A stretch of 20,024 bases of DNA from an uncultured Collinsella sp. GTDB taxonomy: Bacteria; Actinomycetota; Coriobacteriia; Coriobacteriales; Coriobacteriaceae. The stretch covers positions 1-20,024 of the forward strand of contig CABRIB010000029.1 in assembly GCA_902470915.1 (NCBI GenBank). The letters run 5' to 3'. Below the pieces are notes generated by a model that was not told where the DNA came from, ran no database searches, and saw nothing but the letters and a program-made list of their open reading frames with translations. This document shows, in pieces, positions 1 through 7,668 of this stretch; position 1 is the first letter of the stretch; the number at the start of each line of letters is the position of its first letter. Both the position numbers and the translations under genes were made by a program.

Positions 1-28
1 TGAAGGGAGCGCTCCCGCAAACTGCCTC

Positions 29-57
29 TTGACAACTTATAGGAGCGTCGGTTTTAT
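29..57 (+). promoter_or_regulatory. Possible sigma-70 promoter ahead of the hydroxyacyl-CoA dehydrogenase
   Basis: A perfect -35 box TTGACA lies at 29-34, and 17 bases later TTTTAT (52-57) can serve as a weak -10. A perfect 12-base palindrome, GGGAGCGCTCCC (5-16), sits just upstream and could be an operator. If used, transcription would begin near 64 and give a leader of about 220 bases before the ATG at 283. This is inferred from the boxes and spacing only. Confidence 0.35.
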
Positions 58-77
58 TGGCGGAAAATCGGGGGGTG

Positions 78-156
78 CTCAAGGGTTCCGGAATTTGCCG
101 CATACTTCCGCAAACGACGTCTCGGTGGCACAAAAAATCGCCCTCGGAACCCTGAG
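78..156 (+). promoter_or_regulatory. Structured 5' leader element (unassigned RNA fold)
   Basis: Bases 83-90 (GGGTTCCG) pair perfectly with 145-152 (CGGAACCC). After one bulged A (82), CTCA (78-81) pairs with TGAG (153-156). This makes a 12-bp helix enclosing about 54 bases. Inside it a smaller hairpin is possible (TTTGC 94-98 with GCAAA 110-114). There is no T-run after it, so it is not an ordinary terminator. It lies in the presumed leader of the downstream dehydrogenase and could be a cis-regulatory RNA, but I recognise no known riboswitch class. Confidence 0.35.
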
Positions 157-282
157 ATAATGAACAGATGTAGCCGTTCGCCGCAAATTACCGTCCGTTT
201 ATAGAACCCACCCCCAGTGTGCAGCCCTCTTACGGTTGAATAAATACACATCTATGGAATTACGTAAGAGAGGACTGTTCCT

Positions 283-1242
283 ATGAGCTACAAGACCGTT
301 TGCGTTGCCGGCGGCGGCGTGCTGGGAAGCCAGATTGCCTTTCAGGCTGCCTACTGCGGCTTTGATGTAACGATTTGGCTGCGCAGCGAGGGCAGCATCG
401 GCCGCACCCAGCCCAAGATCGATCATGTGCGCGAGGAGTACATCGCGGCAATCGAGGGTATGGCGGACGGCACGGGCGAGTGGTGCTCCGGTATCGCCGA
501 TAGCGGCCAGCCCTTCGACAAGGAGGCGGCACTCGCCGCCGTTGAGCGCGCCTACTCCACACTCAAGCTGGAGCTCGATCTTGCCAAGGCAGTGGCCGAC
601 GCCGATTTGGTCATCGAGTCTATGGCTGAGGATACCCAGGCAAAGATTGACTTCTACAAGAAGCTCGCCCCGGTCCTTCCGCAAAAGACCGTCGTCGTGA
701 CCAACTCCTCCACGTTACTGCCGAGTACCTTTGCCAAGTACACTGGCCGCCCCGAGAAGTACCTGTCGCTGCACTTTGCCAACTCTATCTGGAAGAACAA
801 CATGACCGAGGTCATGGCACAGGACCAGACCGACAAGCGCTACTTCGATGAACTCGTCGACTTTGCCAACGACATCCGTATGCTGGCGTTGCCCGTCAAC
901 AAGGAAAAGAACGGTTATCTGCTCAACTCCATGTTGGTACCGTGGCTGCTTTCGGGCCTTGATCTGTACGTCTCGGGCGTGAGCGATCCCAAGAGCATCG
1001 ACCTCGCGTGGACGCGTGGCACCGGCGCTCCCAAGGGCCCGTTCCGCGTATTCGACACGGTGGGTATCCAGACGGCCTACAACATCGTCATGCAGTATCA
1101 GAAGGTGCCGGGCCTGGTGAGCCCGCTGCTCAAGAAGATGATGATGCCCTACAACTTTAAGGCCATGGCCTCCGTCCTCAAGAAAATGCTCGACGAAGGC
1201 AAGCTGGGCGAAAGCTCGGGCGAGGGCTTCTTCAAGTACTAA
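283..1242 (+). CDS. 3-hydroxyacyl-CoA dehydrogenase family protein
   Basis: A 319-residue soluble NAD-dependent dehydrogenase of the 3HCDH family, which interconverts 3-hydroxyacyl-CoA and 3-ketoacyl-CoA in fatty-acid or butyrate-type metabolism. The N-terminal Rossmann fold shows the dinucleotide motif GGGVLG (residues 10-15). The NSSTLLPS stretch (141-148) and SLHFANS (about 162-168, candidate catalytic His164) match the family's SNTS and HFFNP regions, though HFAN differs from the usual HFFN. The C-terminal third matches the helical 3HCDH domain and ends in GEGFFKY, typical of the family. The length fits single-domain 3-hydroxybutyryl-CoA dehydrogenases. The start ATG follows a purine-rich AGAGAGGA. 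No thiolase, crotonase or acyl-CoA dehydrogenase is adjacent, so the substrate chain length cannot be stated. Confidence 0.87.
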   Translation: MSYKTVCVAGGGVLGSQIAFQAAYCGFDVTIWLRSEGSIGRTQPKIDHVREEYIAAIEGMADGTGEWCSGIADSGQPFDKEAALAAVERAYSTLKLELDLAKAVADADLVIESMAEDTQAKIDFYKKLAPVLPQKTVVVTNSSTLLPSTFAKYTGRPEKYLSLHFANSIWKNNMTEVMAQDQTDKRYFDELVDFANDIRMLALPVNKEKNGYLLNSMLVPWLLSGLDLYVSGVSDPKSIDLAWTRGTGAPKGPFRVFDTVGIQTAYNIVMQYQKVPGLVSPLLKKMMMPYNFKAMASVLKKMLDEGKLGESSGEGFFKY

Positions 1243-1329
1243 GAACGATCCCTCGGGGTCGGAGGAAAACGGATCATTTTCGGCCGCCAGCAGTGAGAAG
1301 ATGGACCCAGAAATAGAAAGGAGTGGCAA

Positions 1330-1800
1330 TGGGCTGGCTCGGGCTTTGAAGACAAGTTATTGCAGGCCCAGGGCGATTTCTCGCTCAATGCAGGCCAGCA
1401 CAGCGTGACGTATCTGCCGAGTTCTGACACGGCAGCGACTGGTCGCTACCAAGTGCTGTTATACGACAACAACTTTGGTGCGGCCGAGAGCTACCCCAAG
1501 TTCGATTGGGGCCAGCTGGGCGCCGCGGTGGTGACCGACTACAGTAAGGGAACGCATTCGTTTGGGCGCGTCTTTACGGTGGACGAGACCGCGCGTGCCT
1601 ACGAGCTTGTGGGCCAGATCGCAGTGCCGTTCTCGGGCTACGTGAGCAGCGCACAGCGCGTCGGCGATTCGAATAGTATGCTCGTGGCATCGGGCCAGGC
1701 CAAGACCTTTGCCGAGTACGATCGCTATGGACTGCCCATCGCCACCTACGAGATGGAAGCCGAAAAGTACATCTACCGCGTGTACAAGTACGAGCTGTAG
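1330..1800 (+). pseudogene. C-terminal remnant of an aryl-sulfate sulfotransferase
   Basis: The frame ending at the stop at 1798-1800 is open back to 1297 and encodes about 156 residues from 1330. It resembles the C-terminal part of the arylsulfotransferase (ASST) beta-propeller. GQHSVTYLP followed by YQVLLYDNN matches the family's His-containing blade and LLFDNG motif. The last stretch (SMLVASGQ, FAEYDRYG, YRVYKYEL) matches the family's final blade. Intact enzymes, which move sulfate between phenols, are about 500-600 residues, so roughly the first two-thirds are missing. The well-placed RBS AAAGGAG and ATG (1329) are one frame off and meet TGA after six codons. The only in-frame start nearby is a TTG at 1360 with no RBS. 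This is most likely a deletion remnant; a short expressed protein is possible but unlikely. Confidence 0.6.
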
Positions 1801-1869
1801 GGCCGCGCTTAGGTTTGACCAATGGAGTATGAAAACACGCCGTTTGCCGATGCCCCCTCCGCGAGTAGC

Positions 1870-1902
1870 AGCCATATGGTTTGATAAAAGAAGCATATGG
1901 CT
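1870..1902. repeat. Inverted repeat, 9-bp arms
   Basis: AGCCATATG (1870-1878) and CATATGGCT (1894-1902) are perfect inverted copies around a 15-base spacer. Weaker pairing continues outward (GCGAGTAGC against GTCGCTAGC with mismatches). A second small inverted pair, GTCGC (1903-1907) and GCGAC (1918-1922), follows directly. No T-run follows. It lies upstream of the leader ORF and small membrane protein, so an operator or attenuator role is possible but unproven. Confidence 0.4.
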
Positions 1903-1950
1903 GTCGCTAGCCTGCTGGCGACGTTCCCCCTGACATCGGAGGTTCCAGGT

Positions 1951-1989
1951 ATGTTTCGCGCTCCGTTAAACAACTATCGGTTGGGCTAA
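1951..1989 (+). CDS. 12-codon leader ORF upstream of the small membrane protein
   Basis: ATG at 1951 has a strong Shine-Dalgarno (CGGAGG, 1937-1942) at good spacing and encodes MFRAPLNNYRLG before TAA at 1987-1989. Only one base separates that stop from the ATG at 1991, which has no ribosome binding site of its own. The arrangement suggests that translation of the short ORF delivers ribosomes to the next gene. The peptide resembles no known attenuator peptide, and whether it is made is inference. Confidence 0.4.
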   Translation: MFRAPLNNYRLG

Positions 1990-1990
1990 C

Positions 1991-2440
1991 ATGGGTCGCC
2001 GTGCTATTTCGATAACCCTTGCAGTGGTCTGCCTGGCTGTGCTCCTGGGCGCTACAGGGCTGTTTGCTATAAGCCGAGAAACGTCCTATATGCAGGAATG
2101 CGCTTCCGAAGGGTTTGCCATTGACGGTTACTATCGGGACGACAAGACGAGTCTGGAAACCCTGGCCTTTCTTGAAGAGGATAACCATCGGTGGCAACTG
2201 GTCGACAAAGACGGCAGCTGCGTTGACGGGCAGTTTAAGCGTACGGATGACCCCAACATCCTGATATTAAAGAAGGAAAACGGCGAAGAATTCGGTACGG
2301 TCCACGTGGTGTATATGTCACGCCGACGCGAGCAGGGCCAGCTCTATCTATTTAGAGATAGCAAGGTGACCCGATTTTATCTGGTGAGCACCGATCCGGC
2401 GTTTACGGTGGAGTCTGGCGAGGTCGATTCGGACAGTTGA
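1991..2440 (+). CDS. Small membrane-anchored or secreted protein, function unknown
   Basis: 149 residues. Residues 1-28 form a positively charged start plus a hydrophobic helix, ending GATGLFAIS. This is a signal anchor or signal peptide, with no lipobox Cys. The remaining about 120 residues are hydrophilic and look like a beta-rich extracytoplasmic domain (repeated short strands such as HRWQLVD, NILILKK, GQLYLFRD, TRFYLVS), with two Cys (GSCVDG and QECAS) that could form a disulfide. I do not recognise a family. The start has no clear RBS and is probably coupled to the 12-codon ORF at 1951. The gene converges on the minus-strand DUF389 gene, and the terminator between them serves that minus-strand gene. 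Confidence 0.7.
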   Translation: MGRRAISITLAVVCLAVLLGATGLFAISRETSYMQECASEGFAIDGYYRDDKTSLETLAFLEEDNHRWQLVDKDGSCVDGQFKRTDDPNILILKKENGEEFGTVHVVYMSRRREQGQLYLFRDSKVTRFYLVSTDPAFTVESGEVDSDS

Positions 2441-2451
2441 TTCACGGCAAT

Positions 2452-2490
2452 AAAAAAGCGAGCGGGGCGCGGGTGCGAACTGCGCCCCGC
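2452..2490 (-). terminator. Rho-independent terminator of the DUF389 gene
   Basis: Read on the minus strand, GCGGGGCGC (2490 to 2482) pairs with GCGCCCCGC (2470 to 2462), a perfect 9-bp GC stem. It is followed after CTCGC by a run of six T (2457-2452). It lies about 75 bases past the stop of the minus-strand gene. There is no T-run on the plus side, so it acts mainly on minus-strand transcripts. Confidence 0.75.
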
Positions 2491-2565
2491 CATTTGCTCG
2501 TGTCCGTATCGCGTCTGCGCCTCGTCGTAGCTTGCGTCCGTGCGAGCATTCATCCCGCGCCGGCA

Positions 2566-3705
2566 TCACCTGACATCGAACTCCACGCGATCGAGTTCGG
2601 GTACGTTGAGGTCGATGAGCTTGCGGGCGACGTGGCGGTCGTGCGCCCCGAGCGCCTCGCTTGTCGTCACGTGGGCGACAACCTCGCGCTCGACGATGCC
2701 CTCTTCCTCGCCCTCGGCAGCCGAGGTCTCGACGGCGACGGTGTAATCCTTAAAGCCCGGCAGCACCGCGGCAAGTTCGCGCGTAGTTTCGGTGACGCCA
2801 TAGCCGTCCTGCACGCCGGCCTGCGCCGAGCCAATAGACCCCGCGGTCATAACGATGCAGGGGATGGCAAAGATGGCCGTTCCCACGATGATGCGGCGGC
2901 GCACTTTGCGTGACAGCTCGTCGACCTCGGCGTCTTCCTCGGCGGTCACAATGCCGTCGCCGTTGAGGTCGCGCTTGAGCGGCACGCGCAAAAGAAGCAG
3001 CACGGCTTCGGCAGCCAGTGCGATAAAGATCACGTTGATGCCAAACTCGTAAAGCGCTGAGAGAAATAGCGACCCGCTTGCGATGGCGATGCCGTAGCCC
3101 GCCGCGCACAGGGGTGGCATGAGCGCGGTCGCCACGGCCACGCCGGCGATGAGCGTGGCGGGTTCCTGATCGCGCGAGTTGCCCAGCCCGCCTGCAAAGC
3201 CGCCCGCGAGCGCGACGGCAAGGTCCCATATGGTGGGTGTCGAGTTGTCGATGATGGCGGCCGTGGTGGTGCCAAGGGGCGAGAGCTTAAAGTACAGCGT
3301 GGACGTGACCAGGCAAAAGGCCATCTGCAGCGCAAGGCTGGCGACGGCTTCGACGGTAATCTCGCGGTCGAGCGTGGCAATACCGTATGCCATGGCAAGG
3401 ACCGAGCCCATGAGCGGGCAGATGAGCATGGCGCCCACGATGGCGATGTCCGAATCGATATCGAGGCCGATGCTTGCGATGAGCATGGCGATGATGAGGA
3501 TACACAGGTGAGAGCCAGTCAGACGCGCGCCGTTTACAAAACGCTTGCGGATCACGTGATAGGGCGCGCGTCCCTCGCGAATGTTGAATGCGCGCTTGAG
3601 GAAGCGGGTGATGTTTTCCATGGCTTCGCTATGAGCGGGGCGGATGCCGTGACGCCGATGATGACGCTCGCGCAGTCGCTTGATCTGTTGTTTGTCGAGT
3701 TCCAT
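2566..3705 (-). CDS. DUF389 family membrane protein with an EF-hand-like loop
   Basis: 379 residues from the ATG at 3705, preceded by GAGGTGG. The open frame runs further upstream to 3831, but that part is Arg/Pro-rich with no RBS. The core has about six hydrophobic helices with the DUF389 hallmark GAMLICPLMGSVLAMAYG and a second conserved stretch ending LMPPLCAAGYG. The family is widespread, and its transport or signalling role is not established. Between the fifth and sixth helices is DLNGDGIVTAEE (residues 246-257; bases 2935-2970), which fits the 12-residue calcium-binding EF-hand loop (D1, N3, D5, G6, E12). The last about 80 residues are an acidic, soluble tail. The gene is alone on its strand, diverging from the coiled-coil surface protein and ending at its own terminator. 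Confidence 0.85.
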   Translation of the reverse strand: MELDKQQIKRLRERHHRRHGIRPAHSEAMENITRFLKRAFNIREGRAPYHVIRKRFVNGARLTGSHLCILIIAMLIASIGLDIDSDIAIVGAMLICPLMGSVLAMAYGIATLDREITVEAVASLALQMAFCLVTSTLYFKLSPLGTTTAAIIDNSTPTIWDLAVALAGGFAGGLGNSRDQEPATLIAGVAVATALMPPLCAAGYGIAIASGSLFLSALYEFGINVIFIALAAEAVLLLLRVPLKRDLNGDGIVTAEEDAEVDELSRKVRRRIIVGTAIFAIPCIVMTAGSIGSAQAGVQDGYGVTETTRELAAVLPGFKDYTVAVETSAAEGEEEGIVEREVVAHVTTSEALGAHDRHVARKLIDLNVPELDRVEFDVR

Positions 3706-4012
3706 GTCCACCTCGTTCCAGCGCGGTCCGCGCAACGCGCCCGTTGTCCTAACTCTACACCGTGGCGGGCGGGGTGTCTGTTGGATGCGGAATCCGATAG
3801 GGCGGATGACGCGGGAGCAAATGCAAATCACAGGCTCAATTCCATCCCGCGAGAATATGATGCACCAGCTCCTTCAAATGTGACGAAACTGTGAAGCACG
3901 AGAGCGTGAATTTCAAAAAATACGCTGGTCGCCAATGATGCGCAACAGAATTCAAAAATCGACAGCTACCGTTTGATACGTATGGATACATCCGTGTCAA
4001 AGGGAGAAAGCC
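3706..4012. other. Divergent intergenic region with AT-rich patch and imperfect direct repeat
   Basis: About 307 bases without a gene, between the divergent DUF389 and surface-protein starts. The right half (about 3880-3990) is clearly more AT-rich than its surroundings and holds two similar blocks, GAATTTCAAAAAA (3908-3920) and GAATTCAAAAA (3948-3958), 40 bases apart. Such A-tract repeats could be protein-binding or bent-DNA sites. I could not place a convincing -35/-10 pair for either gene. The surface protein has a strong RBS, AAGGGAG, just before its ATG. Confidence 0.45.
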
Positions 4013-7000
4013 ATGGCAAACTACAGTCCACAACACTTTGAGCCTCGGGCCAAGGCCGTCAACGTCAAGGGCGTTGCCAACCGCGCCGTCGCAACCGTTT
4101 TGACGGCGGGCCTCATCGCTCAGCCGCTCATGTCGCCGCTGGCGGCAATCGCCGCACCGTCAACCGATAACGGCGATTCTGTTCAGGGGGGGGTAGTTCT
4201 GTAGAGAATACCGTTGCCGCCGGTAACCAAGCGGTCGTAAAGACGGCTGCCCAGCTGGCCGAGGAGTCGGCAAAGCAGCTCAAGGACGCTCAGGCCGCCT
4301 ACGATGCCGCCCAGAAGAAGGCCGACGCGGCGGGCCAGTCTCAAAAGCAGGCGCAGCAGCAAAAGTATCAGGCCTCGCAGGCTGTGAGCGACAACGAAAT
4401 CGAGCAGAACGCAGCAGAAGTCGCCGCGCTCCAGGAGAAGATTGACGAGCTCAAAGCCGCCGTCGAAAAGACCGAGCAGCAGCAGAAGAAGCTGGGCGAC
4501 CTGAAAGATCAGCTCGATCAAGCCAACAAGAGTGTCGAGGATAAGACCCAGGCGCTCAAGGACGCCAAGGCAAAGCAGGATGAGGCCAAGAAGGCCCTCG
4601 ATGATGCCCAGGCCAAGCTCGAGGCCATGGGTATGGACGAGTACGAGGCCGCCAAGAAGGCCGTCGAGGACGCGCAGGCAAAGCTCGATGACGCCAATAA
4701 GGCCGTTGCTACTGCACAGGCCAATCTGGACCAGGCCAAGGCTGCCGAGGCTAGCGCCCAGCAGGAAAAGAAGGACACTGAGGCCGCTCTGACGACTGCC
4801 CAGGCCAAGAAGCAGGAGACTGCCGCTGCGCTCGCAGCCGCAACCACCGCGCGCGATAACGCCCAGCAGAAGTTCAACCAGGCGCAGGCCGCGCTCGATG
4901 CTGCCGTCTCGGGTGCGGGTGTTGACCTGAGCGCGCTTGAGGCCGCCAAGATCGCTGCTGCTGGTGAGCTCAAGACCGCGCAGGCGGAGCTCAATGCCGC
5001 GACGGATGCCGACGCTACCGCCCAGGCGAACCTGCAGGCCGCCCAGGCTGCCGTCGCTGCCGCGCAGGAGAAGGCCAACGCCGCCAACGCTGCTGTGGCA
5101 TCTGCCCAGTCTGCATACGATGCGGCAAACAAGGAGTACAAGGACGCGGCCAGTAAGCGTGACGCCGCGAAGACGGCATACGAGCAGGCCCAGCAGACCG
5201 AGGCCGACAAGAAGACCGCGTACGATAAGCTTGTCGAAGTTCGCAAGCAGAAGCGCAGCGAGTGGGAGGCAGCCTGCGCCGCTTCGAACGCCGCGGAAAA
5301 GGCTTATGACGCTGCTAATGCCCAGGTTGAGGCTCTTGAGCAGCAGATTACAGACCTAAAGTCCAACATGACCGTTGACCAGGAAGTCATCAATAAGGGC
5401 ATGCTCGGCTTTATGGCCTACATCAGCAACAGCAGCGATTTCACCGCCCAGCAGAAGTCAAATGCAAGTACCGCCGCGTCGATGCTCATGGGGACGACAG
5501 AGAAACAGGACTGGTATGACAAGTACGTCGATCAGGACATGTCTCGCGACACCAATCCGCTCTCCTTGGAGCAGATGCGTAACGCCCTGACCTACCTCGA
5601 TACCCAGAACAACCTCCGCAAGGCGAACGGCCAGTCTGAGCTTAGCGTCAGCCTCCGCATGACTGCGGCAGCCGCCCTCAATACATCATATTCATCGAAC
5701 ATCTGGGGACACTCGAACTGCTATTTCGATCAAGGTGAGAATCTTGCAGGCGGCGGCGGGGCATACACCGGAGGCGAGACCGAGGATACGCTTGGCTGGC
5801 CATATACCGGTCTCTACACCCAGGAGAAAAAGGCGTTCGATAAGTACGTCGAGCAGTATGGTGACGCACTTGGAAGCCATCGATATGATTCCTACTATAT
5901 CTACCAGCACTACAACAGCATCTACCATGAGTGCGGGCACTATCTAAACATCATCGATGCCGGCGCGAAGGCTATCGGCATCGCGACCGGTAGCGGTAAG
6001 AATACCGATTCCGAGGTAACCGTTTTCGACTATAGCGGGAGCACGGGGCAGAAGGATTTCACTGTCTCCGAGTTCAAGAAGCTCGTCAACGACTACATCG
6101 ACTCTGCCTATAACGCTGGCGGCACGCAGGCGCAGAAGGCGCAGCTCAAGGAGCTTCAGGGCAAGCTCGCCGAGGCGCAGAAGAACTCTGGAACTACTAG
6201 GGAAGCTTACTTCGCAGCTGTAAACGGGCAGGATGCCGCCCAGGACGCTTTCACCGCAGCAGATGTGAACATGAACACCGCCAAGGGTGAGTACGAGAAG
6301 GCTAAGTCCGGTACCGCCGCCGCGAAGACGGCATACGACGCCGCGAAGGACGCACTCGGCGGAATCGACATCGAGTCCCTCAAGCAGAACCTCGATACCG
6401 CCAAGGGCGAGGCTGCCACTGCCCAGGCAGCTCTCGATAAGGCAAACGCCACGCTTGCTGACAGCAAGACGAAGGCAGCCGAGGCCGCTGCTCACAAGGC
6501 GAAGGCTCGCAGCGCCCGCGATGCCGCCAAGGCAAAGTCCGAACAGGCCAACGAGGCGTATGGCAACGCTACCGCTTCGGTCAAGGACCTTGCTGCCAAG
6601 CGCGATGCCGCCCAGGCGGACCTTGCGAATAAGCAGGGCTCGCTTGACGAGGCAAAGAAGGCCGACGATGCCGCCCAGGCTGGTGTAGACAAGGCCCAGG
6701 CCGCAGATGTCCAGGCCGCGACTGCTCTTTCGGACGCCAAGCAGGCAGTTGCCGCCAAGGCGCAGGCTGTGTCCGACGCACAGGCCAAGGCCAAGGCTGC
6801 CGAGGGCGAGCTGACCGGCGCAAACAAGGCCTTCGAGCGCTTCGCCGGCGCCCGGAAGGCGGTCGACGACGCCAAGGCCGCCTATGACGCTGCCGTCGCC
6901 GGTGTCGCCGATGCCCAGAAGCAGCTCGAGGCCGCCAACGAAGCCGTCGTCGATGCGAACCTCGAGATCGTCAAGGCCAAGGCTGAGCTTGCCAACGACG

Positions 7001-7467
7001 AGGCACTCAAGGCCGATCTTGAGGCTGTCGACCACAAGGCATCCCTTGCCGCGGGCACGACGGGCAACGAGAAGCTGGTCAAGCTGAACGCTGCCTACGC
7101 TCGCTATAAGGCCGCCGTCGATGCCGCCGCTGGTCTCAAGGCTGCTCTGAGCGATGCCGATGCCAAGCTGTCCGATGCCAACGACGCCTATGCCGCCGCG
7201 CTTGCCGAGCTTGGCGATGCCAAGGATGCCCTGGCTGCCGCTCAGGCCGAGTACGACAAGTATCATCCCAAGGCTGAGCCTCAGGCCAAGCCCCAGGTTA
7301 CGCAGGCCGCCGCAAAGGCCCCCGTTGCCAAGAAACAGGCTGCGCCTGCCGCGCTCGCCCAGACCGGTGATGACTCCGCTCTTGCGGGCGAGGTGTTCGT
7401 CATCGGCGGTATCACCCTCGTGGCCGCTGGTGTGACGCTGAGTGATCGTCGTCGCAAGCAGATGTAG
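4013..7467 (+). CDS. Coiled-coil CAP-domain cell-wall-anchored protein, frame-interrupted at a poly-G tract
   Basis: As read, the ATG frame (RBS AAGGGAG) ends after 63 codons at TAG 4202-4204. The frame one base off is open from 4194 to the stop at 7467 (first possible alternative start GTG 4384, no signal peptide). Adding one G to, or removing two from, the 8-G run at 4186-4193 joins them into about 1151 residues. Numbering below assumes 9 G. Signal peptide about 1-48 (hydrophobic core ATVLTAGLIAQPLMSPLAA). Ala/Lys/Gln/Asp-rich coiled coil about 75-455. CAP/SCP domain about 464-680, with GHS (His567), GEN (Glu576), YTQEKK (Glu605) and GHYLNII (His643) as the likely tetrad. Second coiled coil about 690-1080, then a Pro/Ala/Lys linker. 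Sorting signal LAQTG (1115-1119), a hydrophobic helix and RRRKQM. It would be sortase-anchored to the wall as a fibrous adhesin-like protein. The two parts belong together because only the first has the signal peptide and only the second the anchor. Confidence 0.85.
4186..4193 (+). repeat. Poly-G tract (8 G) at the frameshift of the surface protein
   Basis: Eight consecutive G follow GTTCA, at about codon 58 and just after the predicted signal peptide. With 8 G the frame reads Q-G-G-V-V-L-stop, and with 7 G it stops at once. With 9 or 6 G it enters the 3.2-kb downstream frame. Position near the 5' end and homopolymer type are those of slipped-strand contingency loci. A sequencing or assembly error in the tract is the main alternative. 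Confidence 0.9.
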
Positions 7468-7536
7468 CGTTTCGAGCGTAGATTCTGCAACGAACTTCGG
7501 TTCATAGCAGGAGCGCTTCGATGGCTTAACCGATAA

Positions 7537-7580
7537 GGCCGGCGCGCTGTCATACGCAGCGCGCCGGCCTTTCTTTGTTT
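7537..7580 (+). terminator. Rho-independent terminator of the surface-protein gene
   Basis: A perfect 13-bp stem, GGCCGGCGCGCTG (7537-7549) with CAGCGCGCCGGCC (7557-7569), has a 7-base loop and is followed by TTTCTTTGTTT. It sits about 70 bases after the stop of the coiled-coil gene and is the strongest terminator in the window. Confidence 0.93.
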
Positions 7581-7587
7581 CGATATC

Positions 7588-7627
7588 AAAAAGCCCGGTC
7601 GGTAGCCGCGAAAGCTAGCGACCGGGC
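7588..7627 (-). terminator. Rho-independent terminator of the OPT transporter gene
   Basis: On the minus strand GCCCGGTCG (7627-7619) pairs with CGACCGGGC (7601-7593), 9 bp, with a possible inner TAGC/GCTA pairing. A run of five T follows (7592-7588). It lies about 40 bases past the transporter stop and back to back with the terminator of the convergent surface-protein gene. Confidence 0.88.
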
Positions 7628-7668
7628 AAATCGTAGGCAATATGGTTGCTGTCGAGCAGCTGCTCAGC

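Noticed and set aside
70..180. TPP riboswitch in the leader of the dehydrogenase gene
   Set aside because: GGGGTGC, TGAGA and GAACC..TGA..TAATG fragments recall the TPP aptamer, but the order and spacing are wrong: the ACCC and the second conserved half are not found after TGAGA, and the gene is not a thiamine gene.
54..251. 65-codon minus-strand open frame in the leader region
   Set aside because: It has no RBS, no recognisable motif, and overlaps the probable promoter and structured leader of the plus-strand gene.
1245..1262. Possible terminator after the hydroxyacyl-CoA dehydrogenase
   Set aside because: CGATCCC can pair with GGGGTCG, but the loop would be two bases and no T-run follows.
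4400..7260. Regular short repeats in the surface-protein gene considered as a repeat array or CRISPR
   Set aside because: The periodicity is codon-level (Ala, Lys, Gln, Asp heptads) within an open frame, with no constant repeat and spacer lengths.
5944..7266. 440-codon minus-strand open frame opposite the second coiled coil
   Set aside because: It is Leu/Gly-rich low complexity, the mirror of Ala/Lys/Gln codons in the coiled coil. It has no RBS and no recognisable domain.
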